A DNA stretch of 64,000 nt from Ailurus styani (GCA_002007465.1 LNAC01000032.1:4276536-4340535); one strand, 5' to 3'. Counted from the stretch's first letter, positions 47,701 through 59,419 are shown. Notes: generated from the letters alone by a model not told the origin. Numbers and translations: made by a program.

Positions 47701-48202
47701 CTACAAGAAAAAGACCAGAACAATGAGTAGACCACAGTGGTACAATTGGTAAAAACAAATTTGTGAACTAGGGTTATCGATCGGCACAAGTGTTCTCTTC
47801 TAGCCACACTTAACTATCTGACCAGAACTTCTCTCCATGAGATCAAAGGAAGATCACATTAATCCTTTCTTAGAACAATCACGCATGTGTGTTCAGCTGT
47901 AAAAATAGAACACAGGAATGTTGCCAAATTATGACCTTGTTACACCATCACTTACAAAACAGGATTTCCTCTTCACAGGTTAAGTGCTGCTTTATTATTT
48001 TTTTTAAAAAGATAGTGATGATATGTAATTATTTTCAATCAACAACTGTATTACTACAGAGGAAACCAAGTTGTAAAAAAAAAAAGAAAAAGTACACTTT
48101 TCCCAGATGTAACTGAACAATCTGCAGTTTAAAAGTTATTTTCAGGAAATGAAAGGAAACAATAAAATGTCATTATCACATACTAAAAATGTAAGTATCT
48201 AC
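47701..48202 (-). other. NPNT: NPNT intron, 502 bp
   Basis: Short intron between the linker exon and the MAM start exon, with a GTAGAT donor and a TTGTAG acceptor. No repeat recognised. Confidence 0.9.
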
Positions 48203-48289
48203 CTGGATCATCCTTTGCTTCATCATCTGCACTGACTCCCCTTTCAATTTCAAAAATTTCAAACAAGTCGTTGGAAGGCTGCCGTGGAA
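48203..48289 (-). CDS. NPNT: nephronectin, integrin auxiliary-site exon
   Basis: An 87-bp symmetric phase-1 exon between the RGD linker and the MAM domain. It reads PRQPSNDLFEIFEIERG, then VSADDEAKDDP. LFEIFEIER is the known secondary contact motif that works with the upstream RGD site to give nephronectin its high affinity for integrin alpha8beta1. It is fully preserved here. The acidic ADDEAKDD tail leads into the MAM domain. The acceptor is TTGTAG at 48290-48295, and the donor CCAG/GTAGAT lies at the low-coordinate edge. The RGD exon itself is not in the window. Confidence 0.97.
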
Positions 48290-48679
48290 CTACAAGAAAG
48301 AGAGGTTTGGTTTGGTTTGGGTGAGGTACTGGTAAAGACGCCTGCCTTAACCAGGGCGTAGAACAACACCTAGGCATTTCACGCATTTGGAAGAATCCAA
48401 AACATTTCATTACATGTCACATTAAGATTCATGATGTTTGTTCTGTATTTATCTGAGTACAATTTTTAAAAATGTTTTCCAAAAGTTTCTAAAATTCAAC
48501 ATAAAAATACATTAAAAAGTCTTTGCCTGGAAAATACATCTTAAAAGAGCTACCAATTTCTAGCAAAACATTCACCTCTGTCAAATTCCAGAATTTCTTT
48601 CTATGAAAGATGCACTATGAACTCTAAATGAAGGTAATTTTAACAGGTAATACCTGCAAGTGCAGTGAATGGTTTGGCT

Positions 48680-49165
48680 TTCTAATGAAAGCTGCCCACT
48701 GCTATACTCCATCTATAAATCTTACCTCAACTGGGTTCTCTGGCTCCTTAAAGATCAAATCCAAACTCCCTGGTGCAGCATTCACAACCCAGCCCCCCGA
48801 ACCCACATATACTGTCCAAACCATGCCTTTCATTGTCTCTGACCCCATCCCCAGCTTGGGATCCTCTTGTTCCTACTAATTACCTTGCCAAACTTCCCCT
48901 CTTCATACAGACCCAATGTAAATACCATGCCTGGCTGAAAACTTTGACACCCCAGGTGAATTAAATCCTTCCCCCTTGTATTCTCCAAAGGTTCATGGGC
49001 ACACCTCTCTTATGCTCTTCCATGGAGAACTGCAGTTATTCACATACATGTGTGTGTGTCCCTCTGCTAGTTTCTGAGGTCCTAGAGGGCATCGACCATG
49101 CCTTATTCATGTGGCATTTCCAACATCTGACCTGGTGACAGGCCCTCAGTGTTTACTGCACAGAT
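48680..49165 (+). mobile_element. L2 3' region
   Basis: L2 order is visible: a CT-rich body, 'gaggtcctagagggcatcga' (like the L2 text about a gene's 'tccttgagggcaggga'), then 'gacaggccctcagtgtttac'. Confidence 0.6.
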
Positions 49166-49264
49166 GTGAAAATCTTATCAGAAACTCCTATTTTGTCAAC
49201 CCTTTTCCTCAAATGAACCAACTGGGACAGAGCTTAAGAATCTACTTTTTAAAAATTGGAGTCA

Positions 49265-49510
49265 TTTAAAACATTAGTTATTCAATGTGTGTTTGCCCCC
49301 CATATGCCAGGTACCATGGCAGACTTGGGAGACAGCTAAAGGGGTGAACAAGACCAACAATGCAAACAATGCTTGCATTCTAAGTAGACGGGCAAACATT
49401 AAATCACACTAAACATAAATCCATACTACAGTTCTACATGTTGATGAGGACTGCCAAGGAAAAACACCAGAGGATGTCCTGAAGAGTAACGGGGTTGGAG
49501 GCTGGGGGGT
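49265..49510 (-). mobile_element. L2 3' region
   Basis: 'catatgccaggtaccatggc', 'ggtgaacaagaccaacaatg' and 'cttgcattctaagtagacgg' are an inverted L2 3' end. Confidence 0.6.
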
Positions 49511-50554
49511 GTGTGGGAATGTCAGTGAAAGGGAATTCCTGGCCAAAGACCAGGGCTACTCCCTTTTACTTGCCAGAACCTCATTAACTGTATCTTTATA
49601 AGGCAGGGAGTAAAAGATGTCGAATGCCAAGGAACAGATATCAATCCAGAAGGGTTCTTTTTCAATACTGTTCCTATTATTTTTGCAAGAAATTTTTTAA
49701 ATTAAGAATCCCATAATATTTGTACTGATTTTTTTTTTTTAGCTTACTGCTTTTAAAAGTTTTCCTTTTTGTTTCCAGTGCCCAAACAGTGAAGACCCAT
49801 CCCCTCCCCACACAGACACGCACATGTATCCAGCCTGAAGGGGATGGGAGAAGAGAAGCTGGTCAGCAGATAAGCTCTGGGGACACCTCGCCAGCACAGG
49901 TGCCCTGGCGGTGAGGTGACTGGCTACCTTCTTGTATACCCAAGTGACTGATGGCAGTGACAACCATTTATAGCTTTCCTGGCTTCTTTTAGGACTCTAA
50001 GAGGGAGACTGTCTCTCATTGACTAGAAATATTGTAAAGTTGTAGGCAAACATGCTTCATTTATTATGATATAGAGAAAATCCAAAAAGTTCTATAGAAC
50101 AATCATTTTTGTTCTCGTTATAACTTATATGAATTCTCTCTCGATTGGAAGAGTTCAAATCTTACCGTACCATATGATGGCGCTACATTATGGCCGCTTG
50201 TCAGCCCCCTTTTATCTAGCTGACTGTTAAGTGGTGGTGTAGAGGGAGAGGATTGTACAAAGGCTTCCTGGCACAAAGGGCCTGGTTTTTGTTTGTTGTT
50301 GTTAGAAGAAGCATCCTTATTACAGGGGATCTTAACACTGTAATACAGATATTACAGCATGGGGAGAACCAGTCACTGATATAACACTAGTCACAGGAAG
50401 CTTGCAAGTAGCTGTCTTAGAAACATCTATGTTAGAAGTGAACTCATCCCTTCATTCTTTCTGAATGGGGCTCACGAGCATTCAGTGCAGCTTCCACCCA
50501 CATAACACTGTTCCCTATGGTACTTGTAAGGTGTATTCTTAGAAACCTCTGTAC

Positions 50555-50740
50555 GGGGCGCCTGGGTGACTCAGTTGGTTGGGCCACTGCCTTCGGCTCA
50601 GGTCATGACCCCGGAATCGAGTCCTACATCGGGCTTCCAGCTCCACAGGGAGTCTGCTTCTCCCGCTGACCTTCTCCCCTCTCATGCTCGCTCTCTCTCT
50701 AATAAGTAAAATCTTAAAAAAGAAAAGAAAAGAAAAGAAA
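50555..50740 (+). mobile_element. CanSINE with (AAAAG)n tail
   Basis: Head GGGGCGCCTGGGTGACTCAG. The tail has become AAAAG pentamers at about 50718-50742. AGAAACCTCTGTAC (left) and AGAAACCTTTGTAC (right) form a 14-bp duplication with one mismatch. Confidence 0.93.
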
Positions 50741-51443
50741 AGAAACCTTTGTACTACAAATATACTCAAACCCTTCATGCTTATTTAGTGGGTATCACTT
50801 CCATCACCAATATAACACTGTGAACACAGCTTGCAAATATCCTTAAGTAACATAAGTGTCCTCAAAAAAATTCACTGCAGGCATATACAATGAGGGTGAC
50901 TTCTGCTCACAGTAATAAACTGGTCATAAAGGGAGATCAAGGGGAACCTCTCTACAGAAGCACCATTTAGACCGAGAGAGAAAGAATGTGAAAACTTCCG
51001 AGCGAAGAGCAAAATGTTGGGGGAGGGGAAGAAGGCTTGTTTCAGACAGCAATTACAAAGAAGGTGCTCAGAATATTTAGAGAAAAGCGTTCATATTTAG
51101 AGAAAAGTGCATGGAGGAAGGATGCTGAGAAATGCGGAAAGTGAGAGGGGCTGAGGTTAAAGAGAAAGGATGGGAGGAGATCACACATTGGAAAACAGCA
51201 ATTCAAAGAATTAGTCATCTAACAACTTGCAAAGTGCCAGATGTTTCATTAATAGTTCTTGGAAACCAAGTGCCTAAAACACTACCTTCAGCAGCAGCTG
51301 ATCAAGCACACCTTCACTGCAGTTCGCTGGGAAACATTCCGAGGAATTTAGAGACCTGACGTGCTCAACAGCTATTAGTTCTTACAATTTACTCTGTACT
51401 CTACTCTGTAACTCTGCCAAATTGTTCAACTGTTTCTCCTTTC

Positions 51444-51478
51444 GGGGGTATAGCTCAGTGGTAGAGCATTTGACTGCA
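51444..51478 (+). pseudogene. retrocopied 5' half of tRNA-Cys(GCA)
   Basis: GGGGGTATAGCTCAGTGGTA then GAGCATTTGACTGCA is the exact 5' half of mammalian tRNA-Cys(GCA). It has acceptor strand 51444-51450, D stem 51453-51456 paired with 51464-51467, the anticodon-stem 5' strand 51469-51473 and anticodon GCA at 51476-51478, where it stops. Its flanks AACTGTTTCTCCTTTC (51428-51443) and AACTATTTCTCCTTTC (51478-51493) agree at 15 of 16 positions and form a target-site duplication; one A is shared. There is no poly(A) tail, 3' half or CCA. The source was apparently a tRNA half cleaved in the anticodon loop. It cannot fold or function as a tRNA. Confidence 0.92.
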
Positions 51479-51593
51479 ACTATTTCTCCTTTCTCACACA
51501 TACCGCTATGGATTGCTAAGAGTGTTCCACCTCAATGTCAAGAGAAGGTTCACCACCTCACTCTCTGGTATCTTTTATGGTTTATGTGAAAAT

Positions 51594-53245
51594 ACTAAGT
51601 GAAATAAGTAGTGGGAAAAAGTCATTCAAGCAGTATGATCTCAACTATGTACAAGAAAAAAAGCAAACAAAACAACAGACTAGAAACAAGAGTGACAAAA
51701 ACAACACCCCCTCTCAAGCATATACAGTCAATTAACTTACAACAAAAAAGCCAAGAACATGCAATGGGGGAATGGCAGTCTCTTCAAGAAATGTTGTTGA
51801 GAAAACTGGATGCCCACAAGCAAAATGAAACTGGACCACTATCTTACACAATACACAAAAGTGAACTCAAAAGGATTAAAGACTTGAATGCAAGATCTGA
51901 AACCATAAAACTCCTAGAAGAAAATGTAAGCAGTAAGCTCCTTCACATTGGTCTTGACAGTGATTTTTTTGGATCTGATTCCAAAAGCAAAGGCAACAAA
52001 AGCAAAAATAAACAAGTAGGGCAATATCAAACTAAAAAGCACAGCAAAGGAAACCATCACCAAAATGAAAAGACCAGCAACTAAATATAAAATATCTGCA
52101 AATCATATCTGATAAGAGGTTACTACCCAAAAATATATAAAGAACTCCTACTATTCAATAGCAAAAAAATCCAGTAAAAAGTGAGCAGATCTAAATCAAC
52201 ATTTTTCCAAAGAAGACATACATAGGTCAACAGGTACATGAAAAGGTGCCCAGAATCAACAATCATCAGGGAAATGCAAATCAAAACCCTGATGAGGTAT
52301 CATCTTACACCTGTTAGGACAGCTGCAATCAAAAAGACAAATAAGTGTTGGCAAGGATGTGGAAAAATTCTGGTGCATTGTTAATGGGAATGCAAATTGG
52401 TGCAGCCACTATGGAAAACAGTATGGAAGTTCCTCGAAAAAATTAAAACTAGAACTGCCACATGATCCAGCAATTCCACTTCTGGGTATTCATCTGAAGA
52501 AAATAAAAACACTAATTCAAAAAGATATAAGCACTCTCATATTCTCTGCAGCATTATTCCCCACAGCCAATATCTGGAAACAAGTGTCCACTGACAAATG
52601 AATGGATAAAGAAGATGCGGTATGTATATGCACAGAGGAATATTACTCATCTGGGTTATGGACATTGGGGAGGGTTTGTGCTATGGTGAGTGCTGTGAAA
52701 TGTGTAAGCCTGATGATTCACAGACCTGTACCCCTGGGACAAATAATACATTACATGTAATAAAAAATAAAAATAAATAAATAAATAAAAAGAAATGAAA
52801 TCTCGCCTCTTGTGATAACATGAAAGGACCTTGAAGGCACTCTGGTAAGTGAAACAAGTCAAATACAGTGAGGTCTGGCTCACATGTGGAATCTTAGAAA
52901 CAGAAACAAGCTCATAGATACAGAGAACAGACTGGTGGTTGCCAGAGGCAGGGGGTGAAGGGTGGGCAAATGGGACTCAAAAGTTACAAACTTCCAATTA
53001 TAAAATAAAGAAGTTATAGGGATATAATGTACAGCATATTCAAAAATTGCTAACAGGATAAACCTTAAAAGCTCTCAACACAGGAAACGATTTTGTAACA
53101 AAGTATGATGGGTGTTAACTGGAGTGACTGTGGTTATCATTTCAACACGCATACAAACATTAAATCATTGTGTTGTACACCTGACACTAATATAAGGTTG
53201 TAGGTCAATTACACCTCAGTTAAAAAATAAATAAATAAATACACC
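51594..53245 (+). mobile_element. old L1 ORF2 C-terminus and 3' UTR
   Basis: A frame of 157 codons at 51611-52084 carries L1 ORF2 C-terminal-like protein (YTIHKSELKRIKDLNA). It is followed by 'atcaaaaccctgatgaggta', 'gttggcaaggatgtggaaaa', 'tgatccagcaattccacttc', 'agactggtggttgccagagg' and a tail of TAAATAAATAAAT. It is interrupted by a younger L1 3' end at 52650-52793. Confidence 0.85.
52650..52793 (+). mobile_element. young 5'-truncated L1 3' end nested in older L1
   Basis: 'tgtgctatggtgagtgctgt', 'gattcacagacctgtacccc' and 'aatacattacatgtaataaa' with an AAATAAATAAA tail are the terminus of a carnivoran L1. The older L1 text stops at 'aggaatattactcat' and resumes at 'gaaatgaaatctcgcctc', so this is an insertion into it. 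Confidence 0.8.
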
Positions 53246-53434
53246 ACGATGCTAACAATGATGGTCTGAGTATTGGAAATGAAAGTGATGCTTTCCCATT
53301 TGTTTAGTTGTTTTGTCTTTTGTAATTGTATACTTTTAGGACTGTTTATAAAAAAAAGAATTTCTGTTGTGGAAGGAAAAAAGTACCTAAAACATAGAAA
53401 GAAAAGAGAGTTCTGTGAGAACACATATAGAGAC

Positions 53435-53522
53435 CCCTACCCCATAGCACCTACACGTCTGTTATTTGTATTTTGATTCCCTACCCCATAGCACCTACAC
53501 ATCTGTTATTTGTATTTTGATT
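53435..53522. repeat. 44-bp tandem duplication
   Basis: Two head-to-tail copies, 53435-53478 and 53479-53522, start CCCTACCCCATAGCACCTAC and differ at one base (CACGTCT versus CACATCT). They sit next to the CanSINE that contains an N gap. Confidence 0.95.
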
Positions 53523-53533
53523 GCTCAAAGAGA

Positions 53534-53692
53534 ACTTTTTTTTTGGGGGGGGGGGGAGAGAGNNNNNNNNNNNNNNNNNNNNNNNNNNNNNNNNNNNNNN
53601 NNNNNNNNNNNNNNNNNNNNNNNNNNNNNNNNNNNNNNNNNNNNNNNNNNNNNNNNNNNNNNNNNNNNNNNNNNNNNNNNNNNNNNNNNNNN

Positions 53693-53743
<51 letters not shown>

Positions 53744-53891
53744 GCATGAGTGCGGAGGTGGGGCAGAGGCTGAGGGAGAGGGAGAAGCAGATTCCCTGCT
53801 CAGCAGGGAGCCCAACGTGGAGCCCAATCCCAGGACCCTGGGACAATGACCTGAGCCTAAGGCAGATGCCCAACCAACTGAGCCACTCAGG
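53534..53891 (-). mobile_element. older CanSINE containing an N gap
   Basis: The inverted head end ('caaccaactgagccactcag', 'gcagggagcccaacg') and a long GA run (53693-53736) are clear. The tail side is T8 then G12, then 130 Ns (53563-53692). Flanks TCAAAGAGAAC and TCAAGGAGAAC form a likely duplication. Confidence 0.88.
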
Positions 53892-54048
53892 CCACTCAAG
53901 GAGAACTCTGAATAGAGCCTTGATACCTGTTATTAAATGTGAGGTTATGCAATTGAAATATGTTAGTGAATTTGGACATATTATTTGGCTCAAGAGAACT
54001 ATTTTAATCAATGTAGAAAACGTTAATTAAAATAAATGACTAGCAGGG

Positions 54049-54225
54049 ATGCCTGGGTGGCTCAGTCGGTTGATCATTTATTTGCCTTCAGCTCAGGTCA
54101 TGATCCTAGGGTCCTGGGATCGAGCCCCACACATCGGGCTCCCTGCTCAGTGGGGACCCTGCTTCTCCCTCTGCCTGTCACTCCCCCTGCTTGTCTCTCT
54201 CTGACAAATAAATAAATAAAATCTT
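54049..54225 (+). mobile_element. CanSINE
   Basis: Head 'gggatgcctgggtggctcag', body 'gtcctgggatcgagccccac', tail CAAATAAATAAATAAAATC. Confidence 0.93.
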
Positions 54226-54559
54226 TTAAAAATAATAATAATGAAATAAAATAAATAGAAGATGAGTCTTGCCTAAAAATAGAAGCATAACCAGGATAAA
54301 CACTTATACATGATTTTTCTCATTATTTTCCTTGCTTTGTATTTTAGCTAATAGTCACTTTAAATATGTAATATGTATATATTTTAATAAAAACAAACAT
54401 ATCTGATACTGTGTATTAATTTGACCATTAATTCTGAGAATGGTGTAATTTTAGAGATTAAAAAAAGGATAGGAGAAATGCTAAGAGTAGAATTCCTCTA
54501 CTGTCTGTCCATCCATCCTCCCTCTATTCTATCTACTTTTTAAAGCAGCCAGTCAAGAA

Positions 54560-55030
54560 ACAGAATCCACTGGGTACAAGGCACTGGACTAAGAACTTGT
54601 GAAGAAATGCACATACCCTCGCCTTCATGGGGTCTAATTTCTAGAGGCGAAGACAGACTTCTCACAATTTCCCCTGGTAATGAATGTTTTAAAGACAAGT
54701 CGAGGAGGCTGTGTGAGCAATGGGGTGGGGCTGGGGGCTGGCTAAGCTAGCCTGGGGAGGACAGATGCACCAAGATCTCTGAGAGGTAGTGCTCACACCG
54801 CCACAGGGAGGATGCAGTACTGTGAGCTAGTGCCCTGGGGAATGAAAGGGTGTGGAACTCAAACATCCTTCTAGCTCTAGAGCTCACAGATGGGGAGGCA
54901 GGGTGAGGGAGGAAGGACACCAAATGAAACCAGAGACAGATACAGGCAAATTATAGCCCTGTAAAGCTGATAGGAGCTGGTAGAATTCTGGTGGAAGCTG
55001 GAAGCCTTTGCAAGATTTCAGGGCAGGTCC
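54560..55030 (-). mobile_element. L2 fragments
   Basis: 'caaggcactggactaagaac' and 'cttcatggggtctaatttct' match an inverted L2 3' end. The text to about 55030 looks like more internal L2 sequence. Confidence 0.5.
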
Positions 55031-56343
55031 AACATTCTGGCTGTAGTGTGGAAAAAGAAAAGGAGGGGGGGCGGGTGAAAGTGGAGGTCAGAGAGCCATT
55101 ATGACCAAAATTAACATAAACTAAAGAATGGTCATATAGTCTTACAAGATTCATTTCCTAAATTTTTCCTTCCTTTGGCCAATGTTTTATCCACCAAAAC
55201 ATATCACTTGCCCAGTGCTTCTTACAGCCTTCTGCATGAACTAAAACAAAGGAAAGGTGCAGGCATGAAGCATGCAGACAGCTGGATAAAAATGGAGTTG
55301 GACTGTGCTTAGGGACCTGGTACTCTTTCCCTGTGGCTGGAGGGCCCTGGAGCCCATGAGAAGAATCAGCCACACGAATAAGCAGGAAATCTCTTTAAAA
55401 AGATCCTTAGGCCCACCATTTTCAATTAAATATATTTTCCCCAGGAACATAATATTAATATATAGCTTATGTTCATAAATGAGGCTTCCCAAATAGTCAA
55501 CAATATTGTTACCCAAAAAGCATTAAGAGTAAGCACAGTGAAGTAAAAATAAATATTATCATACACACCTCCCCTTGCCAGACTTCTTCCAAAGAGTTCA
55601 CTGTAGCAAAATGTGAGCACTGTTTATTAAAGGTAGCTTTGCAAATTCTGTTTCTATTCCAAGGTGGCTACTGTGACACTACCCAGGCTAGTTCTGGCAT
55701 TTGTTGTGAGACTAAAAGATTAAAGATAACACTGTCTTAAAGTGTTTCTAGGGTTAGGGTTTTGGTTCATTGGAAGAGAATGGTGCATATGTAACTCTCA
55801 ATAGTCTGAAGGCTCTTTCTGAAAGCAAAACCTAGGGGATTTTTAGAGACTACAGAGTAGGGATGAATCACGGGGGTTTTATGGGGCAGGCTCCTGCCTC
55901 TCTCTCCCCACCCCCAGCCCTCTCTTTCCCTCTCCAGATGAAGAACATAAGCATTATAACTTTAAATGACCAGAGAGAAGCAAATAAAAGGATTGGAAAA
56001 GAGTTTCTGAAATTTCCTTAACCACATTAGAGAAAATTCTTAGCCATATACTAATTACTAGTAAAAAGAAAGGGTTTCTGGGCTCCACAGAAATAAGCCT
56101 TTGTCTGCCAAAGCTTTCATCCCATAGGAGCAATCTAAAATGCTGAAAAAGACAGCCCTTTGGGCTGAGAGTAAAGAGCAGAACTGGAAAAAATTAAATC
56201 CCTGGTGAAAGGTAGAACAGAGACACAGTTCTAGTACTCAATAAGGAGCCCAATTCACATAGCTCACCTATTTCTCCTTAAAAGTTCCAGAACAACTCAG
56301 AGCACTAGAACAATCCCAGGAGAACAGACTATCTAAAAAATGG

Positions 56344-56755
56344 TTCTTTTAAAAGTATGACCATAAGGGTGAGAACACAACTTTTCCAGAGCAAAAGAAC
56401 ACCTGACAAGTTCTGTTCTCTTTCCCTCTTCTCAAGCCAAAGGAAACTGTGAAGGGTAGCCCTGTCAGGAGCACTCCAGAGCAGGTGGTGGGGAGGGGGG
56501 TAGCCCTGTCAGGAGCACTCCAGAGCAGGTGGTGGGGCAGGGGGTGGGNTTCTTTTAAAAGTATGACCATAAGGGTGAGAACACAACTTTTCCAGAGCAA
56601 AAGAACACCTGACAAGTTCTGTTCTCTTTCCCTCTTCTCAAGCCAAAGGAAACTGTGAAGGGTAGCCCTGTCAGGAGCACTCCAGAGCAGGTGGTGGGGA
56701 GGGGGGTAGCCCTGTCAGGAGCACTCCAGAGCAGGTGGGGGGGGGAAGGGGGACG
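56344..56755. repeat. ~205-bp duplication across a single N, with inner 43-bp repeats
   Basis: Sequence from 56344 reappears from 56550 after the N at 56549. Each copy ends with two tandem ~43-bp units beginning GGGTAGCCCTGTCAGGAGCA (about 56455 and 56498; about 56661 and 56705). Confidence 0.9.
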
Positions 56756-57284
56756 AGGAAGCCCACCTGCAGTGCGGGACACTGTGAATGCCCTCAGGCC
56801 AAAGAAATCACTTTAAAGGAAAAACAGCTATTATTATTGGTATTTATCAGACACATTTACAGATACTTCCTGTAACATGTTTCCCACCTAGACAGACTCA
56901 ATCTTTCAAAAGGCTGCTGTCACCGTGTGCACAGCAAAGAAGTTGAGGTGATCTTGTCTCTCTTTTAACATCACAACTGTTCACCTAGTTACTATGAACA
57001 CCTAAGTGAAGCATGAGATTCCAATTATTTGGTAAAAAGTAAAGGACATGTGAAGTAGCTGGCTTTCCCATTTGTATCTTCTCTCCTCACCCAATAGCTC
57101 ACACTAGCAAATCGACTGGGTTCAAATGGATCTGGTTAGCCAAAAATAATATTAAGATATAATGAACCATAATAAAAAGCCTCATAAAAACATTGACTCG
57201 GAACCGAACATAAAATGGGGCTGTATTTCTATGAGTTAAGCAGGGAATGGTATCATTACTCTAAAATTGAATTCAACAACAGCA

Positions 57285-57450
57285 AAAGAAGTAGTAACGG
57301 CTACCATGTATTGAGTTCTTATTATATGGTAAGAGTTTTATGTGCACCCACATCAGCTCAGTGACGTAGATACTGTCATTATCCCCCACCTACAGGTGAG
57401 GAACTGAAGGCACAGGAAGATTTTGTAACAGGCCCCAAATCACAGAATAT
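57285..57450 (-). mobile_element. MIR
   Basis: 'accatgtattgagttcttat', 'tgtcattatcccccacctac' and 'aggtgaggaactgaaggcac' are an inverted MIR. Confidence 0.85.
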
Positions 57451-58284
57451 CTACAAGCACGATATTTTTCCTTTCAACTCTACAGACAAATGTGCATTCA
57501 ACTTAAGAAATTTTTGATTTCTGACTTTGGTCACGTTCACCAAGAATTCAATTCGTACCTTCCAGAGAGAACTATTTCTTTCTTTACCAGTCACTATCAA
57601 ATCAAATTAAATACAAATCCACAATCTTGAAAGCCTTCAGAATTCACTGTACCAGATCCTGACCTGTAAGCAGGGACAACTCACTCCTTCGAAACGCTAG
57701 CAGAAATGTGATCTTCAGGGAGATGCCGGGCATCTTCTCAGGGTCCCTCTAGGCCTTGCTGTTTACCAGAAAGCAAACTAGTTTGAAGACCTTTTCACCC
57801 CTCAACAGAAATAACCTTTTTACTCATTACCACACAGCACCAGAAAAGAGGTCCTGTTTTCATGACAAAGAACAATGTGATCACATCAGCCACAGACTGT
57901 AAACTCCACAGAAGGAAGACGAGAGAAGGAAACCATACACAGCACAGTGGAGCAGCGATCATTAAAACGGAAGATTTTCTTCTGACTGCCTGATACTTGG
58001 AATTTCAACACATTCTCAGGATCTAGAATAACAAAGCAGCAGGGAGTCTGGTTCTCTGATACGGCCACTCCTAAGAGCACCTGATACACATTACATTATA
58101 TTCTGTAATCTTTATTTGGCAACACTTTTCTCCTTATGTGACCCAGATGCTTCATGCCACATTTTAAGCAGGACTGCTACATTTGAAACACTCCACAGCT
58201 GGCTGGTTCCGTCTCCATTCAAGACACTGTTCTACTGGTGAGAGCTACTTTTAGGATTTAGTGTGGGGTAAGCCTGCTATTCCG

Positions 58285-58410
58285 GGCAGTCTGCAGATCA
58301 ATGGCATTAGCCGTGAGCTTGTTAGAAATGCAGAACCTCAGGTCCTATCCTAGACCCACTGAGTAGGAACTTTCACTTTAATACATTTCCATGTGACTTG
58401 TGAACACACC
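58285..58410 (+). mobile_element. MER5A-like hAT fragment
   Basis: 'agcttgttagaaatgcagaa' followed by 'cctcaggtcctatcctagac' and 'ccactgagtaggaact' match MER5A. Confidence 0.8.
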
Positions 58411-59419
58411 GAAGACAGAGAAGTACTTCCTTAGCAGGTCTGATTTAGTAAATGTGTGGTGGGGATTAGGAATCTACAACTTAAATAAGCACCCTAGGTT
58501 ATGCTGGTTCAAGCAAGCTTCCGACAACAAGTTGAAAAAAAAAAATCTGCTTTCTCGTCCAAGTGGTGTTATTTATAGTCCTTGCAGTAATCTGAGCTTC
58601 CTAGCTAAAACTGGACATGCCTGACACACTCGATTGTAAAGACAATTTTGAAAAGTTAAAAATAGAAGTTAATAAAGTCTTTAATGCATTTTTTAAAGCC
58701 AGTATATTCCAAACAAAATTAGTATGATTGAGAATCAATTCCATGGAGTACTTTTTCAGAAGAGCTCACTTCTCTTCCTGGGGAGAGTGGGAGTCTATGA
58801 CCACTGACGCTTCGCCTGAGGAATCACTCCTAGAGTAAATTACAGTGAGCAACAGCAGGGGGAATGGGAAGAGTAAACCTCACTGAGAACAACAAAAGGA
58901 CAAGGAAAATCACCCCAGATACCATACACTGAATGGATTCACAATTACTAATCTGCTCTTTTTTTCTTCCAAACATTTACATTCATCCAGACGTATATAG
59001 ACATGTATTTTGTACCTACTTGGAGTCAAATGATATATACAGTTCTGTTCCTTCTTTGTACTTACCCTTTTTATAACATCAGTGTTTTCCCAAGACATCA
59101 AATATTTTTTCAGAAAACACTGCTGCGTAATATTTCATTGTATTGCTAGACTAGAAATGCATTTTTCCCTAAGTTCCTTTACTTTGGGTCCTACATAAAC
59201 TTTTTATGTTCTTTGCTTTGGGATAGCTCTTACCTGCTCTGGTCCGAGATTTTTGTCTTTGGTGCTCAGTCTCCAACTTTTCAGCAATTCCCTGCAGCAG
59301 ATCTCTGGTGTCCAAACAGGCAACCCACCAATTAAATCTGCTTTTCCTGCTCTAAGTCTGCCCATTGTCTTTCTGCTCTTCCTGACCCCCCCTCCACTAG
59401 GTTCTTCCAGAGTCCAAGA

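Noticed and set aside
53481..54030. Long frames of 124-176 codons crossing the N gap
   Set aside because: They are made of undetermined bases and GA-repeat translation within a CanSINE.
59233..59290. Minus-strand exon-like segment ending at a good GTAAGA donor, considered as an NPNT exon
   Set aside because: Its translations match no part of nephronectin (no EGF, RGD or linker text) and the upstream acceptor is poor.
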